Origin: Macrotis lagotis | Lineage: Eukaryota; Chordata; Mammalia; Peramelemorphia; Peramelidae | Direction: 5' to 3' | Length of the DNA: 64,000 nt | Assembly (NCBI RefSeq): GCF_037893015.1 | Contig: NC_133666.1 | Coordinates: forward strand, 622,151,156 to 622,215,155 | Shown here: positions 1 to 12,524 of the stretch, one piece after another | How positions within the stretch are numbered: position 1 is the stretch's first letter | Layout of the letters: every line of letters begins with the position of its first letter | Made by a program: the position numbers and the translations under genes | The notes under the pieces: model-generated | What the model was told of the DNA's origin: nothing | What the model saw: the letters and a program-made list of their open reading frames with translations, nothing else | The model's database searches: none

Positions 1-1365
1 ACTACTCCTTGTTCTTCTAGTTTGCTTATAATATTGTTTTTTATGTCTAAATCCTGTATCCAATTGGGTCTTATTTTAGAATAGGGTACGAGATGTTGGT
101 CTAATCTAAGTTTCTTCCATACTAACTTCCAATTTTCCTAAAAGTTTTTATTGAAGAGAGAGGTTTTATTCCAATAACTGGACTCTTTGGGTTTATCACA
201 CATCTGATTACAATAATCATTTCCTGCTAATGCACCTAGTCTGTTTCACTGGTCCATGTTTCTATTTCTTAGGCAATACAGACAGTTTTGATGACTGATG
301 CTTTATAATAAAATTTTAGATCTGGTAAGTCTTAGCCACCTTCTTTTGCACTTTTTTTCATTGACTCCCTGGAAATTCTTGACTTTTTATTTCTCCATAT
401 AAATTTACTTACAACTTTTTCTAACTCATTAAAGTAATTTTTGGAATTTTGATTGGTAGGGCATTAGTTTTGGTAGAATTGTCATTTTTATTATATTAGC
501 TCAACCTACCCATGAACAGTTGATATTTACCCAGGTATTTAAATCTGATTTTATTTGTGTGAGAAGTGTTTTGTAATCATTTTCAAAAAGTTTTTGGGTC
601 TGCCTTGGCAGGAGATTCCCAGGTATTTTATATTATGTGAGGTTACTTTGAATGGGATTTCTCTTTCTAGCTCTTTCTGCTCTATCTTGCTAGTTATATA
701 TAGAAGTGTTGAGGATTTATGAGAGTTTATTTTATATCCTGTGACTTTGTTAAAGTTGCTCATTATTTCTAGTAGTTTTTTTAGATGAATTTTTGGGAAT
801 TCTCTAGGTATACCATCATGTGATCTGCAAAGAGTGAGAGTTTTGTCTCTTCCTTCCCAATTCTAATTCCTTCAATTTCTTTTTCTTCTCTTATTGCTGA
901 AGCTAATATTTCTGATACGATATTGAATAGTAGTGGGAATCCTTGTTTCACCCCTGATCTTATTAGGAATGCCTCAAGCCTATCCCCATTGCATATAATG
1001 CTTGTTGATGGTTTCAGATAGATACTGCTTATTATCCTAAGGAACAGTCCATTTATTCCTACACTCTCTAGTGTTTTTATTAGGAATGGGTGCTGTATTT
1101 TCTCAAAAGCTTTTTCAGCATCTATTGATATGATCATATGATTTCTTTTAGGTCTGTTATTGATATAATTAATTATACTAACAGTTTTCCTAATATTGAA
1201 CCAACTCTGCATTCCTGGCATAAATCCTACTTGATCATAATGTATTATCCTAGTGATAACTTGTTGTAATCATTTTTCTGCATCTATATTCATCAGGGAG
1301 ATAGGTCTATAATTTTCTTTCTATGTTTTATCTCTTCCTGGTTTAGGTATTAGCACCATATTGGC
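1..1365 (-). mobile_element. L1 LINE ORF2 reverse transcriptase remnant
   Basis: Degenerate minus-strand frames spell recognisable L1 ORF2 reverse transcriptase: [25 protein letters not shown] (normally QEGFIPGMQGWFN), [27 protein letters not shown] and [12 protein letters not shown]. The catalytic FADD is changed to FADH, and frames are broken. The left side runs off the window; the 5' side is truncated near 1365. Confidence 0.9.
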
Positions 1366-1639
1366 CAACACTGGTAATATTAACCTTAGACTCATGCCCA
1401 ATTTAGGGGAAACCCAGGCAAGATCTTCTGGGATCTCTTGTTTCCATAGTGAGCTTAAAGAAATATGGACTCAGCCAATACAGCCATTGGTTCAAGATTA
1501 TTACAGCAAAAAATGGGAGAGGGCAGATGCCCACTTTACAAAGTTGTAATTCCAGGTAAAAATAACCTGGGGGCATCCATAACAGCTTTTAAGAAAGGGG
1601 TCTGGCATCTCAATTCTCTAATCTTATCTGTGTCCATGG

Positions 1640-2165
1640 CACAATAACTGACAACCTCCAAGAGTTTGCCTTAAAAATAATAAATAGCTATTAACCTCCA
1701 GAGTTTGGCCTCAAGAAAGAGTAAAAGCAGAATTAGGTTAATAAACAAATTTATAAATATTTCTCTTAGTTTGTTAATTAGGCAGGTATGCATGTTGGGG
1801 AGGTGGGGGAGCTTAGCTAGAAAACTGAATCACCAAAATAGAATATTGGAAAGGATTTTTATATAATTTCAAGGCAGAATCTATAAAGCTACTTCTGTCT
1901 TTGTCCAACATGGGAATGGCTCTCAAATGGATGGTTCCTTCCAAATCCAGTACCTTTGTGCCTTATCACTTATGATAAGAACTCCACAAAGCAACATGAG
2001 TTTTGCTAAGACCTTCACAGAACAATGTGAATTTTCCCCTCCAGGATATAGGTGACACCAAGTGACTGTTATTGGGAATTAGAGGTCATCAATAAAGATT
2101 AGTAGCCCCTGTTTGAGTTTGACACCTGCCCTATACATGTGCCATTGCACTTAGTACATGCCCAC
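1640..2165 (+). repeat. Possible solo LTR-like repeat
   Basis: The stretch around 1680-1780 (ctattaacctccagagtttg...gcagaattaggttaat) recurs inverted at about 7200-7290, so it belongs to a dispersed family. It has AATAAA at 2091-2096. The LTR identity is a guess; no target duplication was established. Confidence 0.35.
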
Positions 2166-2184
2166 TCTTCAACTTTTTTAAGAT

Positions 2185-2255
2185 TCTGGATATACATACA
2201 TACATACATATGTATATATTATCTGTACATATATAATATATATATATTGAGAGTA
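2185..2255. repeat. AT-rich microsatellite (ACAT/AT)
   Basis: Runs of ACAT and AT units: atacatacatacatacatat followed by atataatatatatatat. Confidence 0.8.
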
Positions 2256-3584
2256 TGCCTTTAGTATTAGCAAAAATGATTCATAATGACTATTCTTACT
2301 ATGACTTAGTGAGTCAATATCTTTCCTGAAGAACTGAGGGCTAAATGTCCTTTACTTTGTGAGTAAGTGCCTTTGCTAAAGAACTGAGACATCTGGATGA
2401 TCATTTGAAGTGAAGCACGCCAATGGGGGCTCATGAGTTACTGGTGTAACATTGGTAAGTTTGGTTTCCAAAGGGGTGGCTACTATTATTCCCAGGGTGC
2501 TAATTATTTTCTGTAAACAAAAGCCAACCTCCACCAGAGCTTCACCTGGGGTCATGTCCCATCTCTGCCATTGGAGTGTAGAGATGGCCCAATTCATGAA
2601 GGAGAAACCTAGCCAGTGAGGGCCATATAGAAATGATTTCTCCCATCCAGAGGCTTTGAGGTTGCTTAGCCTTTGGATCAAACTGGATTCTCAGCAAGAA
2701 GAATTGAAGACTTTTATTTAAATGCCCATTAATCATGGTTGAATTTGATTTATCCAGGGAATTTCCTGTAGAGGGGACACATTTGATTTTAGGTGTTTCA
2801 GAGTCTCTCTTGGCATCTGGTTATTCATTGAGCATAAATTGATTGATTATTGACTACCTAATTAATAAATTGATTTATAATACCTGGAAACTTTATCTCT
2901 CAGGTTTTTATTCAATACAGTGATATGTTTGGTGAGTGAGTTCCATGGGGCATCATATGTAAATGTGTTGAATTGGCCATTTCAGATAAAAGTCAACCTC
3001 TTTCTATATTTGCCTACTTATTCACTCACATAAATATGAAAAATAGTGTCATACCTTCTTCCTCTTTTCTTCCCTTATGTGTTTCATGATCCCTCCATTT
3101 TCTCCCTTGTAACCATCAAAACAAAGTAGACTCACCCATTTGACTTATCTCCCTTTATGACCCTTGAAGACATTAAGATTTTAAAGTGGCACTTGAATCT
3201 CCCTCCCTCCCATTATCAACCTAATGGTTCTCCCATTAACTCAAATGTTTTTATCTTTCTTGGTTTACTTTAATTGTATTTCAACATATCTATTTAACTT
3301 TGGTCTTTTCATCAGGAATGCTTGAAGTTATCTTTTCCATGATTAAAGGATTATTGTCTCAAAATAATCAGAAAACAATAGAAAATTTATGTTAAAAATT
3401 ACAAATAACAAATTACAAAATGTGGACCCAAAGGAAAGAAAGATAAAATTATATCTCCACCTCTTTGCAAAGATAGGAGGTTCACAGATATGAAATATTG
3501 CACATGTTGGTTTTTTTTTCTGATGTATTGACTAGCTTTACTGATTTTTTTTCTTGTCTGCTTTTTTCCCTTTGTTTTTTTTTA
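2256..3584. other. Unassigned AT-rich sequence
   Basis: No gene seen. Minus-strand open stretches at 2376-2736 are GC-richer and readable for about 100 codons in two frames, perhaps an old mobile-element ORF, but I recognise no motif. Confidence 0.4.
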
Positions 3585-3728
3585 TTTTTTTTTTTGTATG
3601 GCAATGGGGTTAAGTGATTTGTCCAAGGTCAAACAGCTAATAAGGTAATAAGCATCTGAGGTCATATTAGAACTCAGGTTCTCCTGACTCCAGGGCCAGT
3701 GCTCTATTCACTGCACCACCTAACTGAC
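3585..3728 (-). mobile_element. Marsupial tRNA-derived SINE
   Basis: Poly-T (minus-strand A tail) at the left, then the body ggttaagtgatttgtccaagg and head reading caccacctaactgacc. Diverged, older-looking copy. Confidence 0.85.
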
Positions 3729-3752
3729 CTCTTTATTTCTTCATTTTATTTA

Positions 3753-3899
3753 TTTTTTATTTATTTAAGACAATGAGGTTAAGTGACTTACCCAAGATCA
3801 CACAGGTAGGTAATTATTAAGTTTCTGAGGTTGTATTTGAACTCAGGTCCTCCTGACTCCAGGGCCAGTGCTCTAACCACTGTGCCACCTAGCTGCCCC
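3753..3899 (-). mobile_element. Marsupial SINE
   Basis: Second minus copy only about 30 bases after the first; head ends tgccacctagctgcccc at 3898. Better preserved than its neighbour. Confidence 0.9.
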
Positions 3900-4019
3900 C
3901 CTCCCCACTCCCTCTTTATTTCTTAAAAAAAATATTGGTTATATGGGCTAGCTTGCTGGGTGGGAAAAAGAGAGAAGAGAGAAAGATACAGGGGAAAATT
4001 TAGGTGGCATAAAAACAAA

Positions 4020-4330
4020 ACATGAATAAAATTTTACTTTATTTTAATTTTTAAATTTTTCCCCAACTATATATAGTTTTCAACATTCATTTTTGTAAAA
4101 TTTTCTCCTTCCTTTCATTCCTTCCCTCTTTCCTAAGATAGCAAGCAATCTGATATAAATTATAAATAAAATTTTATTCTTTACAAAAAGAGCCATTTTT
4201 CCTCTTTGGGATTAAACATGATTTTACAGGATAAGTTATTTTTTGATTATAAGCTTTTATCTTTTGTCTCCTGGAACATCATAATCAAATATTTCTTATC
4301 CTTTTAGTGACACCTGCCAAATCATGGGTA
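4020..4330 (-). mobile_element. L1 3' UTR-like fragment
   Basis: Contains ccctctttcctaagatagcaagcaatctgatataaattat, a block that recurs at 5260-5310 and 48960-49000 where it is part of longer L1 3'-end copies. Confidence 0.55.
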
Positions 4331-4399
4331 ATTCTGACTGTTGTATGTTGCTACTTCAACCCTTTCTTTTTAACTGCTCATAATATATATTTTTTTCCT

Positions 4400-5000
4400 T
4401 TGACCAGAAAACTCTGGATTTTAGTTATGACAATTCTGGACATTTTATTTAAGGTTTACTTTAGGAGAAAATAGTATTTTAATTACTCTGGTTTTGGGTT
4501 CTAAATAGATCTGAGCAATTTTCATATATAATATCTTGAAATATAGCATCCAGGCTGTATTTTTTTATTTATTTAGAACATGGCTCTTTTGTAATCTAGT
4601 GGCTCCTAGTTTATTGCTCCTTGGCCTGTTTTCCAGGCTAGTTGTTTTTGATAATAAATATCTTGCAATTTCTTCTGTTTTCCTCTGCCCTCCAGTTTGA
4701 TTATTTTCTAATATTTTCTCTTATCTCATTGAGCCATTGACTTGTTTGGTTCACTATAATTTTCAGAGAGTCTATTTCTTGAGTAAGGTTTACTATTTTT
4801 ATGTTAAGTTGCTAACTGTTGTTCTTATTCTTTCTTAATTGGGATTTCATTTATAATTATATTTTGCATCTCTTGCTTCATTTCCTACAGGTAATGTTTT
4901 AATCACTTTGGCAAACCCATTTTGGTCTCTGAAGCCCTGTATGCTTTTGTTGTGGAGTTTTATCTTCTTTGAAGTTGGACTCTTAAGTTTCTTTGGACCT
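4400..5000 (-). mobile_element. Probable L1 ORF1-region fragment
   Basis: T-rich plus strand whose complement is rich in K/E/N codons, as in the L1 ORF1 coiled coil, between two L1 3'-end pieces. No clean frame. Confidence 0.35.
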
Positions 5001-5019
5001 AAATTATTTCTTTTTTAAA

Positions 5020-6010
5020 AAAATATTTTATTTTTTCCTCAATTTCATGTAAAGATAGTTTTTAACATTAATTTTTTTTATTTAAAGTAATGGGGTTAAG
5101 TGACTTGCCCAAGGTCACACAGCTAGGCAATTATTAAGTGTCTGAGGTTGGATTTGAACTCCGATCCTCCTGACTCCAGGGCTGGTGCTCTATCCACTGT
5201 GCCACCTGGCTGCCCCTTAAAATTAATTTAAAAAAATTTTAAGTTCCATATTTTCTTCTTCCCTTCCTTCTCTCTTTCCTGAGATAGTAAGCCATTTGAT
5301 ATAGGTTATACATTTTCAATCTTACAAAACACATTACTATATTAGTCATGTTGTGAAAGAAGACATAGACCCAAAGAAATAAAAACTGAAAAAAAAGTGA
5401 AAAATAGAATGCTTTGACTTGCATTCAGACTACATAAGATCTTTCTGTGGAGATAGCTTTTTTTTAATCATGAGTCTTTGGAATCACTTTGGATCATTAT
5501 ATTTCTGAGAATAGCTAAGTCATTCACAGTTGATAACTGTGTAACTGATAACTATGTAAAATGTTCTCCTGCTTATGCTTACTTAATTTTGCATCAGTTT
5601 GTGTAAATCTTTTTAGGTTTTTCTGAAATCAGCCTGCTCATTATTCCTTATGGTATAATAGTATTCCATTATAATCATTTGCTACCACCAGTTTAGCCAT
5701 TCCCCAATTGATGATCATCGCCCCTCACCAATTTAGACATTCCACAATTGATAGTCATCCCCCCCAATTTCTAATTCTTTGCCACTACAAAAAGTGCTGC
5801 TATAAATATTTTTATACAAAAGGTCATTTTTTTTTTCTTCTTCAAAAATCTCTTTAGGCTTCAGACCTAGCAGTAGTATTGCTAGATCAAAGAGAATGCA
5901 GTTTTGTAACCCTTTGGAAATTCTTCCAAACTGTTTTCCAGGAATGCTTGGATCAGTTCACAATGCTGCTAACAGCGTATTAGTTGCACCTATATTCCTT
6001 GATAACGTTT
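5020..6010 (-). mobile_element. L1 3' end, interrupted by a SINE
   Basis: The complement carries the typical L1 3' block: a 'single round' segment with tactattataccataaggaa, 'ttgatgatcatc', and 'aaactgttttccaggaatgc'. The SINE at 5077-5216 splits it, flanked by similar ttaa-attaatttt sequence that fits a target-site duplication. Confidence 0.75.
5077..5216 (-). mobile_element. Marsupial SINE inserted in L1
   Basis: Well preserved: ggttaagtgacttgcccaag ... tgccacctggctgcccct. Younger than the L1 fragment it splits. Confidence 0.9.
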
Positions 6011-6039
6011 GGTGTTTTCTCAGGCCCTGAGACTATGTG

Positions 6040-6640
6040 CCAGGGTCATGTCTGCCCCCTTTTGTCCTTTTGTGTAGGGTAACTGGGCATTGTTTGCTCA
6101 TGATGTGGACTTTATGGGGTGATTCCTGCTGCTGGCTACTATTTCCCTGTAGTTCTACTTTCTGTTAAGTTTCATCTGCCACCTCCTCAATCTCAGGTTC
6201 AGAGTATTATGGACTTCTAGATCCTATGGGATATCTTTGGTCTGTGTGTGGCTGTCTCCTGCTCCATATCCAGTGGCACACTTACATGCCCACAGTCACA
6301 GTTGTGCTTCTCATTCCACGTTCAAGGGCATACTAATGTACCATAACTCATAGCCTCCTACTGAGATCACAATCTGAGGCTTCTGGCTGTGACCATCCTA
6401 GACTAGAACTTTCTCAGCCCTGCAATTCTTTTGTTCCCAGAGTGCCATAGAGCAAAAGTGTCTCTAAACCTACTGGAAGATGTTTACATCTTGTTTGTCA
6501 ACCCTTCCACTGACCTTTCTGGCAGGGCCCCTTTTCAGCTTTTGGTTTTCTTTTTGTCTAGTCCTGGATTGCATGAAAGCGTTTATAAAAGTTTCTCTTT
6601 GTTACTTGATCATTAATCAAGGGCTACCATTAGGACTTCT
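6040..6640. other. Unassigned, possibly L1 5' UTR
   Basis: GC-richer than its surroundings and continuous with the L1 debris on the left. No coding gene seen. Confidence 0.3.
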
Positions 6641-6869
6641 CTGAAACATGAAAGTGAGAATTTAGTGATATTGTGAATATTTATATGTTTCTTTACAATG
6701 TGAACAAAGTCTTACATTTTAAAATATATTTTAATGCATTACATATGTATAATATATACATACATCAGACATACATATTTAATTTATCCTACCTTTCACA
6801 TAGATATGGAAGAAACTCTCCTTTTAATCATATTAAATTAACAACTGTGAAGGGTGACACTGGTTTTTA

Positions 6870-7570
6870 AGAAAGTCACCTAATTGTAAAAGGTAAACCT
6901 TGTCTTTGAGAAAAATGTTTACTTCAGAAACAAAGACTTGCTTTCTAAAACTTCTAAAGACCATACTGTTTGGAGGGGGAGAATCATAGCTGGTAAGGCA
7001 CTCCTTTTAATGGAATGTCTGATCTAGCTTCCCTGTCCCATCCTGGGTTGTCCCTGCTCATCCCAGGTTAGGGAACTGAACCCTTCTCTGATAAGTCAGA
7101 GGTGATGTTTCAGATCCTACCTTTGACAGTCAACATGTGTAGTACTCCATTTTGGGGGGACTGGTCCTTTAGCTTAACACCCCCCATGCATGCCTGTGTA
7201 ATTTTCAGAGAAAAATTAAGAAATATGCTTGTTAACCTAATTCTGTTTTACTCTTTATTAAAGTCAAACTCTGGAGGTTAGCATTTGTCCCTTATTAGAA
7301 AGCACTCTGAGGATTTAAAATAATTACCTATTTTCAAAGTCCAAACTGAGTGAGGACAACTCCTCATTTTTGGAAGAACCCTTCTCAAGAGTAACTTCCT
7401 TGCCAAAGTTTTTGACATTGGATTGGGCATCAAAGAAAGATATTGTAATCTTTTTTCCTTCCTGTATTAGAGACAAAACTTGTAATTCAAACAAATGTTA
7501 TAACCATTTTCTTTTTCTGTATTGTTATAATACTTTCTGAGAATTGAACGGAGCCAAGAAGGCTGGGAAA
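6870..7570 (-). repeat. LTR-like dispersed repeat
   Basis: 7200-7290 is the inverted relative of 1680-1780. 7440-7545 (attgtaatc...aatgttataacca...ctttttctg) resembles 62768-62860. So this region holds one or two members of an unclassified family, plausibly LTRs. Confidence 0.35.
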
Positions 7571-7986
7571 GCACTAACGTCTGTAGAATAATTTAATCTG
7601 TACAGTCTTCCATCACATTGCTCTATCTTTGGCCATTGTCTCGACAGTGAGGTGTCTTCTCATTGATTAAACAAATTATTTTTCTTAAGTTTTACATGCT
7701 TGCTCCTAAGCTTTAATAATAGCATTTACCTCCCAGGATTTGGGGGAAAATAAAATGAGTTAATATTTTTAAAATACTTTGCAAATCTTAAAGCATTATT
7801 TAAATGATGCAATATTATTAATGTTTTACACTAAGACTATGATATTGAAACAAAACATGATGGTAACACAATCTTCATTGCTATGAATAGATTGTTATTA
7901 AAATGCTGACAAATTTGTTCCATTCCTATTGAGTTGTCCTCCTTCCCGGTTCATCTATAAATGTCTTTAAGACTACACCCACGGGG

Positions 7987-8150
7987 TGGGGGCAGCTAGA
8001 TGGCATAGTGGATAGAGCACTGGCCGTGGAATCTGGAGGACCTGAGTTCAAATTCAACCTCAGACACTTGATGATTACCTAGCTGTGTGACCTTAGGCAA
8101 GTTGCTTAACCCCATTGCCTTGCAAAACCCCCCAAAAAACCCTTAAAAAA
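7987..8150 (+). mobile_element. Marsupial SINE
   Basis: Starts gggggcagctagatggcata, ends ccattgccttgcaaaacccc plus A-rich tail. The flanks 'gactacacccac' (7970) and 'gactacacccac' (8153) are a clear target-site duplication. Confidence 0.93.
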
Positions 8151-8559
8151 AGAGACTACACCCACTGACCTCTCTACAAGCTTATTTTTTCCCTGTTTCT
8201 TTTTATGATTTTTTGAAATAATATTGTTTGCAATCTTTCTTCACCATAATCTTTTGTAAATGATCTGCCCTTTTAACTAGTGTTGCCTTTACAAATGAGA
8301 AAATTGAAGCAGGCAATGAATTAATTTAATGGTTAAGCATTAAGTGACTTAGGGTCACAAAACTATCAAGAGTCCAGGTCTAAATTTTAACCATATCTTT
8401 ATTTTACTGGTGTTACCTATCTGCCTATATACCTTTGTGAAGAAAACTGTGATCTAAGAGCAGTTGGGAAGAGAGGATCTGGATTTATACATATAGTGTA
8501 AACCTAACCATATTCATTTCATGCTGGAAAAGAAACAATTCTAGAAACATTCAGGATAT

Positions 8560-8755
8560 TGCTTTAAGAAATGATGAAAGAGGTGGTTTCAGAGAAGATT
8601 AGGATGACTTATAAGAGTTGATGTGAGAAGTGATTGAAGAAGTGAAGTGAGAAGAACCAGGAGAACAATTTGTCTAATACAACAATAGTATAATACAATA
8701 AACAACCTTGAAAGACTTGGGAACGTTGACCCACAGGAGGACCAACTGCAGCTCT
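8560..8755 (+). mobile_element. L1 3' UTR fragment
   Basis: Reads gatgaaagaggtggtttcagagaa ... gaagtgagaagaaccaggagaacaattt ... caaccttgaaagacttggga, the plus-sense counterpart of the segment at 57790-57930. Confidence 0.75.
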
Positions 8756-8933
8756 TTATTTATTTGTTTGTTTATTTATTTATTTATTTAGGTTTTTGCA
8801 AGACAAATGGGGTTCAGTGGCTTGCCCAAGGCCACACAGCTAGGTCATTATTAAGTGTCTGAGACCGGATTTGAATCCAGGTACTCCTGACTCCAGGGCT
8901 GGTGCTCTATCCACTGAGCCACCTAGCCATCCC
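8755..8933 (-). mobile_element. Marsupial SINE
   Basis: Tail side is a (TTTA)n-like stretch then ggtttttgcaagacaaatgggg; head ends gccacctagccatccct. Inserted at the end of the L1 3' UTR piece. Confidence 0.9.
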
Positions 8934-9169
8934 TAAACCTTTTCTTTTACAAAACATTTTAATTTGTCATATAATTATCAAAACTGTCCTACGTGTCTTT
9001 GACTCTTTGGGTATACTGTTTTTGAATGAAGAAATGAATTTAAAGGAATGCTTTGTTGACTCTTTTTCCTTACCCTACCCCCACCCCCACTATGTCCTGT
9101 TTCCCATATTAGAAAAAAAGAAAATAACCAGGGCAAGCAAAACAAATCTCTACATCAACTGTATCTGAA

Positions 9170-11139
9170 AATGCATTTCTTATTCCTCTTATTGATACAT
9201 CACCTTTGTGTTAGAAAGTGGGTGGTATCATTAGTCCTCTTGAATTATGATTGGTTATTGCATTGAGCAAGTGTTCTCAAATATTTCAAATACGTTGGTT
9301 TTTTTAAAATTATTATATTGTTGCTATTGTATGAGTTATTCTTCTCTTCTGTTTACATCACTCTATATCTGAGAAGTCCTCTTTTGTTTATTTTTAGAGT
9401 GCAATACTTAATATCCTTCTATATCTGCATTGAGGGTCTGGGATCATGCTCATTTGGTATGCCTGCTTTGAGGAAGAACCTGATGACTGAATGAAAGAGC
9501 TGGTTTTTCCCACTTTAGAAGATTTTGTTTCTTGTACACTTATATTATGAAGAAGAGGAGCCTTTCAACCGGCTACAAGAATTGAGAGTACAATTGAGAG
9601 GCCCTGTACCATCATGAGGTATTCTTCTTTCCTGTTTGGCTTGGTAGGAGAAAAAGAGATGTTTTATAAGCACTGGGTAGGGGGAAAGGCCTTGAATCCT
9701 TCCCACTCTAGACCAAGATAAGACCTGTGAACTGGGTCATTGTTTTTAGCTTCTGTGTTTGATCTGATGTGGAAATATTAGAAGCTGTGATTTTGTAAGC
9801 TCTGGAAGGTGGGAATGGGGAGTTTCTAGTAGGTCCATGACCGCCTGGAGTCTGGACTGGAGTTTGTGGCCAGCTAAGTCCAGTCCACTTGTGCAACTCT
9901 GAGGAATGACTAGAATCTAGTCTAAGAGTGGATTGACAACTGCAGTTGGATTGCCCCAGCCTACAGAGTAAGGAAATGACCCTATCCAATAGCTATGCTG
10001 AATTTGGAAGTGAATTTATTGAAATGAATATTTGGTAGAAACCACTTTAAGTTTCAATCTATTTGCCCCAGGAACTAAAGTGATATAAAGACTCTTACTG
10101 GAAGACTGCTTTATACTTCTGTTCTTGCTATATCTTCTCAGTAAATATCCCCTTGTAAAAGTAATTCATGGTAATTGGTTAAATGATACTGGATGTTAAT
10201 AATTAGAAGGCATTGATGATATGAGAGATATTATAATTGGCAATGGATTTTAAGGAAAGTACCCAGCTTGAGCTGATCACATTAGGGAAAAACTATTCAG
10301 TCAGATCTGGTCCTGAAAGTGAGGTATATTGAAACAAAATTTCCTTGGTTCTGTCCGATCCCAAGTTAAAGCCAAAAAAAAAAAAGGTTTTGGATAAGCC
10401 TATATTTATACTTTCAAGGAACAGTTGGTCCATGGTCTAACCAAAAGGAGATAGGCAAAGAATAAGCAATGTGGAGATGAATCAGAATGGTCATGTCCTT
10501 ATCTTCACACATTTTTCTTTCCCTATCTTCCCAGAAATCTATATCTACCCAAAACTGATTTCACTTTGATATGTTGCTCAGCATTCCACTAGGGATGACT
10601 AATATTTCAAATTACCTGAAGAGTTGCTGATTTATCATCATCAATACTTTCACCTGAATCAAAGTGAGATCATAAATCAATCCAATCAAATTAATAGTCT
10701 CAAAAGGTTCCACCTCATATAGGGAAGTTCTCTTGTTTACCATTGTAATAACTCAAGGCATTGAAATTGTTTTGCACTGTAACACAATACATGGTAATAC
10801 AATGAAAATTTCTTTTGTGTGTCCTGAGTTTTTAATAGAGTGTTATATTGCTTTTAATTTCTTCTTCTTTCGATGTTATTCACACTGCTCCCCATTCATG
10901 TTTTAGACACCATGACATTCCTAATACATTGTAAAACAAACATCAAAAGAAATAATTAGCAATCACAAAAATGAAAGAATCACTCCATGAGGTTTTTACA
11001 GAGAAGTGATAGAGCCTCTTTCAAAACCAGGAATGCATTTCTTATGACTAGCAAAAATAGTTTAATATCTCTAAGACTGCATTGTTTTCATTTCATTTTT
11101 GAGAAAGGAAGAATTATTGGCTCAGTCACCCTTCTGTTT
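9170..11139. other. Unassigned sequence, no gene seen
   Basis: About 2 kb without a recognisable element. A GC-richer minus-strand frame of 93 codons (9708-9989) has no motif I recognise and is probably an old repeat. Confidence 0.4.
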
Positions 11140-11299
11140 AATTTTTAAAAATTTTTTATTTATTTAAGGAAGTGGGGTTAAGTGATTTGTCCAAGGCCAC
11201 ACAGCTAGGTAATTATTAAGTGTCTGAGGCAGGATTTGAATTTAGGTACTTCTGATTCCAGGGCCGATGCTCTATCCACTGTGCCAATTAGCTGCCCCC
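11140..11299 (-). mobile_element. Marsupial SINE
   Basis: aggaagtggggttaagtgat ... tgccaattagctgcccccc; moderately diverged. Confidence 0.88.
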
Positions 11300-11581
11300 C
11301 TTCCATTTAATTTCAACCTCTACCAAAAAGAGAGCCCTTTAACTTGGGACCTACAGATTCAAAATTGGTATTTATCTGTAGTGTTGATGACCTAGGTTAC
11401 TTGGTGAAGTTTTCCCAGCAAACTTTCATGCAATTACTCTTTTTGATGACCTAGAGTAGAGATTATAGGCCTGGGAATGAAAATCTTTAATACACATTAA
11501 TGGACTTTGAGGCAACCAGGTTGGATAGACTACTAGGCCTAAAGTCGTGAAGACTCAATTTGTGAGTTTAAATTTGGCCTC

Positions 11582-11727
11582 AAGGGGCAGCTAGGTATCA
11601 GTGGATAGAGCACCAGCCCTGGAGTCAGGAGTACCTGAGTTCAAATCCGGCCTCAGACACTTAATAATTACCTAGCTGTGTGGCCTTGGGCAAGCCACTT
11701 AACCCCATTTGCCTTGCCAAAACCTTT
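11582..11727 (+). mobile_element. Marsupial SINE joined to L1 5' UTR
   Basis: ggggcagctaggtatcagtg ... catttgccttgccaaaacct, abutting the L1 5' UTR fragment. Confidence 0.9.
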
Positions 11728-11890
11728 CTGCTCTTTTCCAGGTTACCTTGAGTAAGAGAACTTTCTCATTGGGTCCCTCTGTGGGTTCTGTCTCTTGAAA
11801 ATTTAGTTAGAGTCCTTAGTTTCAAAGATTTATGAGAGAGCACCTAGGACAGGATCCACTCTTGTTGCCATCTTGGCTCTGCCCCCCTGT
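11728..11890 (-). mobile_element. L1 5' UTR fragment
   Basis: The complement begins gggggcagagccaagatggc, the typical start of a mammalian L1 5' UTR with a YY1-type CAAGATGG site, followed by agagtggatcctgtcctagg. Confidence 0.6.
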
Positions 11891-12042
11891 TTTGCTCTTT
11901 CTTAAGGATTAGGACAAACTGTGAGATTTGATATATATTTAATTTAATTATTATTTTTAAGAGCAAAACATAGTGAGGACTACCTCCTCACCTTTATCAT
12001 TGTTGCCTTTCCAGAATGTGATGATGTTTTTGTCCTTCATTC

Positions 12043-12194
12043 TCTTTTCTTTTTTATTTAAGGCAATGGGGTTAAGTGACTTGCTCAAGGTCATGCAACT
12101 AAGCAATTATTAAGTGTCTGAGGCCGCATTTGAATTCAGGTCCTCCTGACTCCAGGGCTGGTGATCTAGCTACTGTGTCACCTAGCTGCCCCTT
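12043..12194 (-). mobile_element. Marsupial SINE
   Basis: tttatttaaggcaatggggttaag ... tgtcacctagctgcccctt, directly joined at the right to the RTE-tailed SINE. Confidence 0.88.
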
Positions 12195-12462
12195 GTCCTT
12201 CATTCTCAAAGAAAATCATGACATCTGGCAAGCAATTGATTTTGATTTGGGGCGGGGGGTGCTGTGCTAAGTCACCAGTCTCACTTTCTCCTCCAGGGCC
12301 ATCTGGGTCCAGTGCCCAGATATGGATCAGAATGACTGTAGATAACCCTGGATGTGTCCAAGGTCACACAACTAGTAAGAGTTAAGTGTCTGAGGCTGGA
12401 TTGGAACTCCCATCTTCCTGACTCCAAGGCCAGTACTCTATTCATCATGCCACTTAGCTGAC
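12195..12462 (-). mobile_element. RTE-tailed SINE
   Basis: Left end ttgtccttcattctcaaaga is the terminal sequence also seen on the RTE LINEs here. The body has tgtgctaagtcaccagtctc and ggatcagaatgactg, and the head ends atgccacttagctg. Longer than the ordinary SINE copies. Relatives lie at 24285, 51240 and 61340. Confidence 0.75.
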
Positions 12463-12524
12463 AAATAACAACACTAACATACAATCTTTATGGAATATAG
12501 AAATATAATGATTTCACATACAAA

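Noticed and set aside
9708..9989. 93-codon minus frame at 9.7 kb
   Set aside because: No recognised domain and no splice or promoter context; likely an old repeat.
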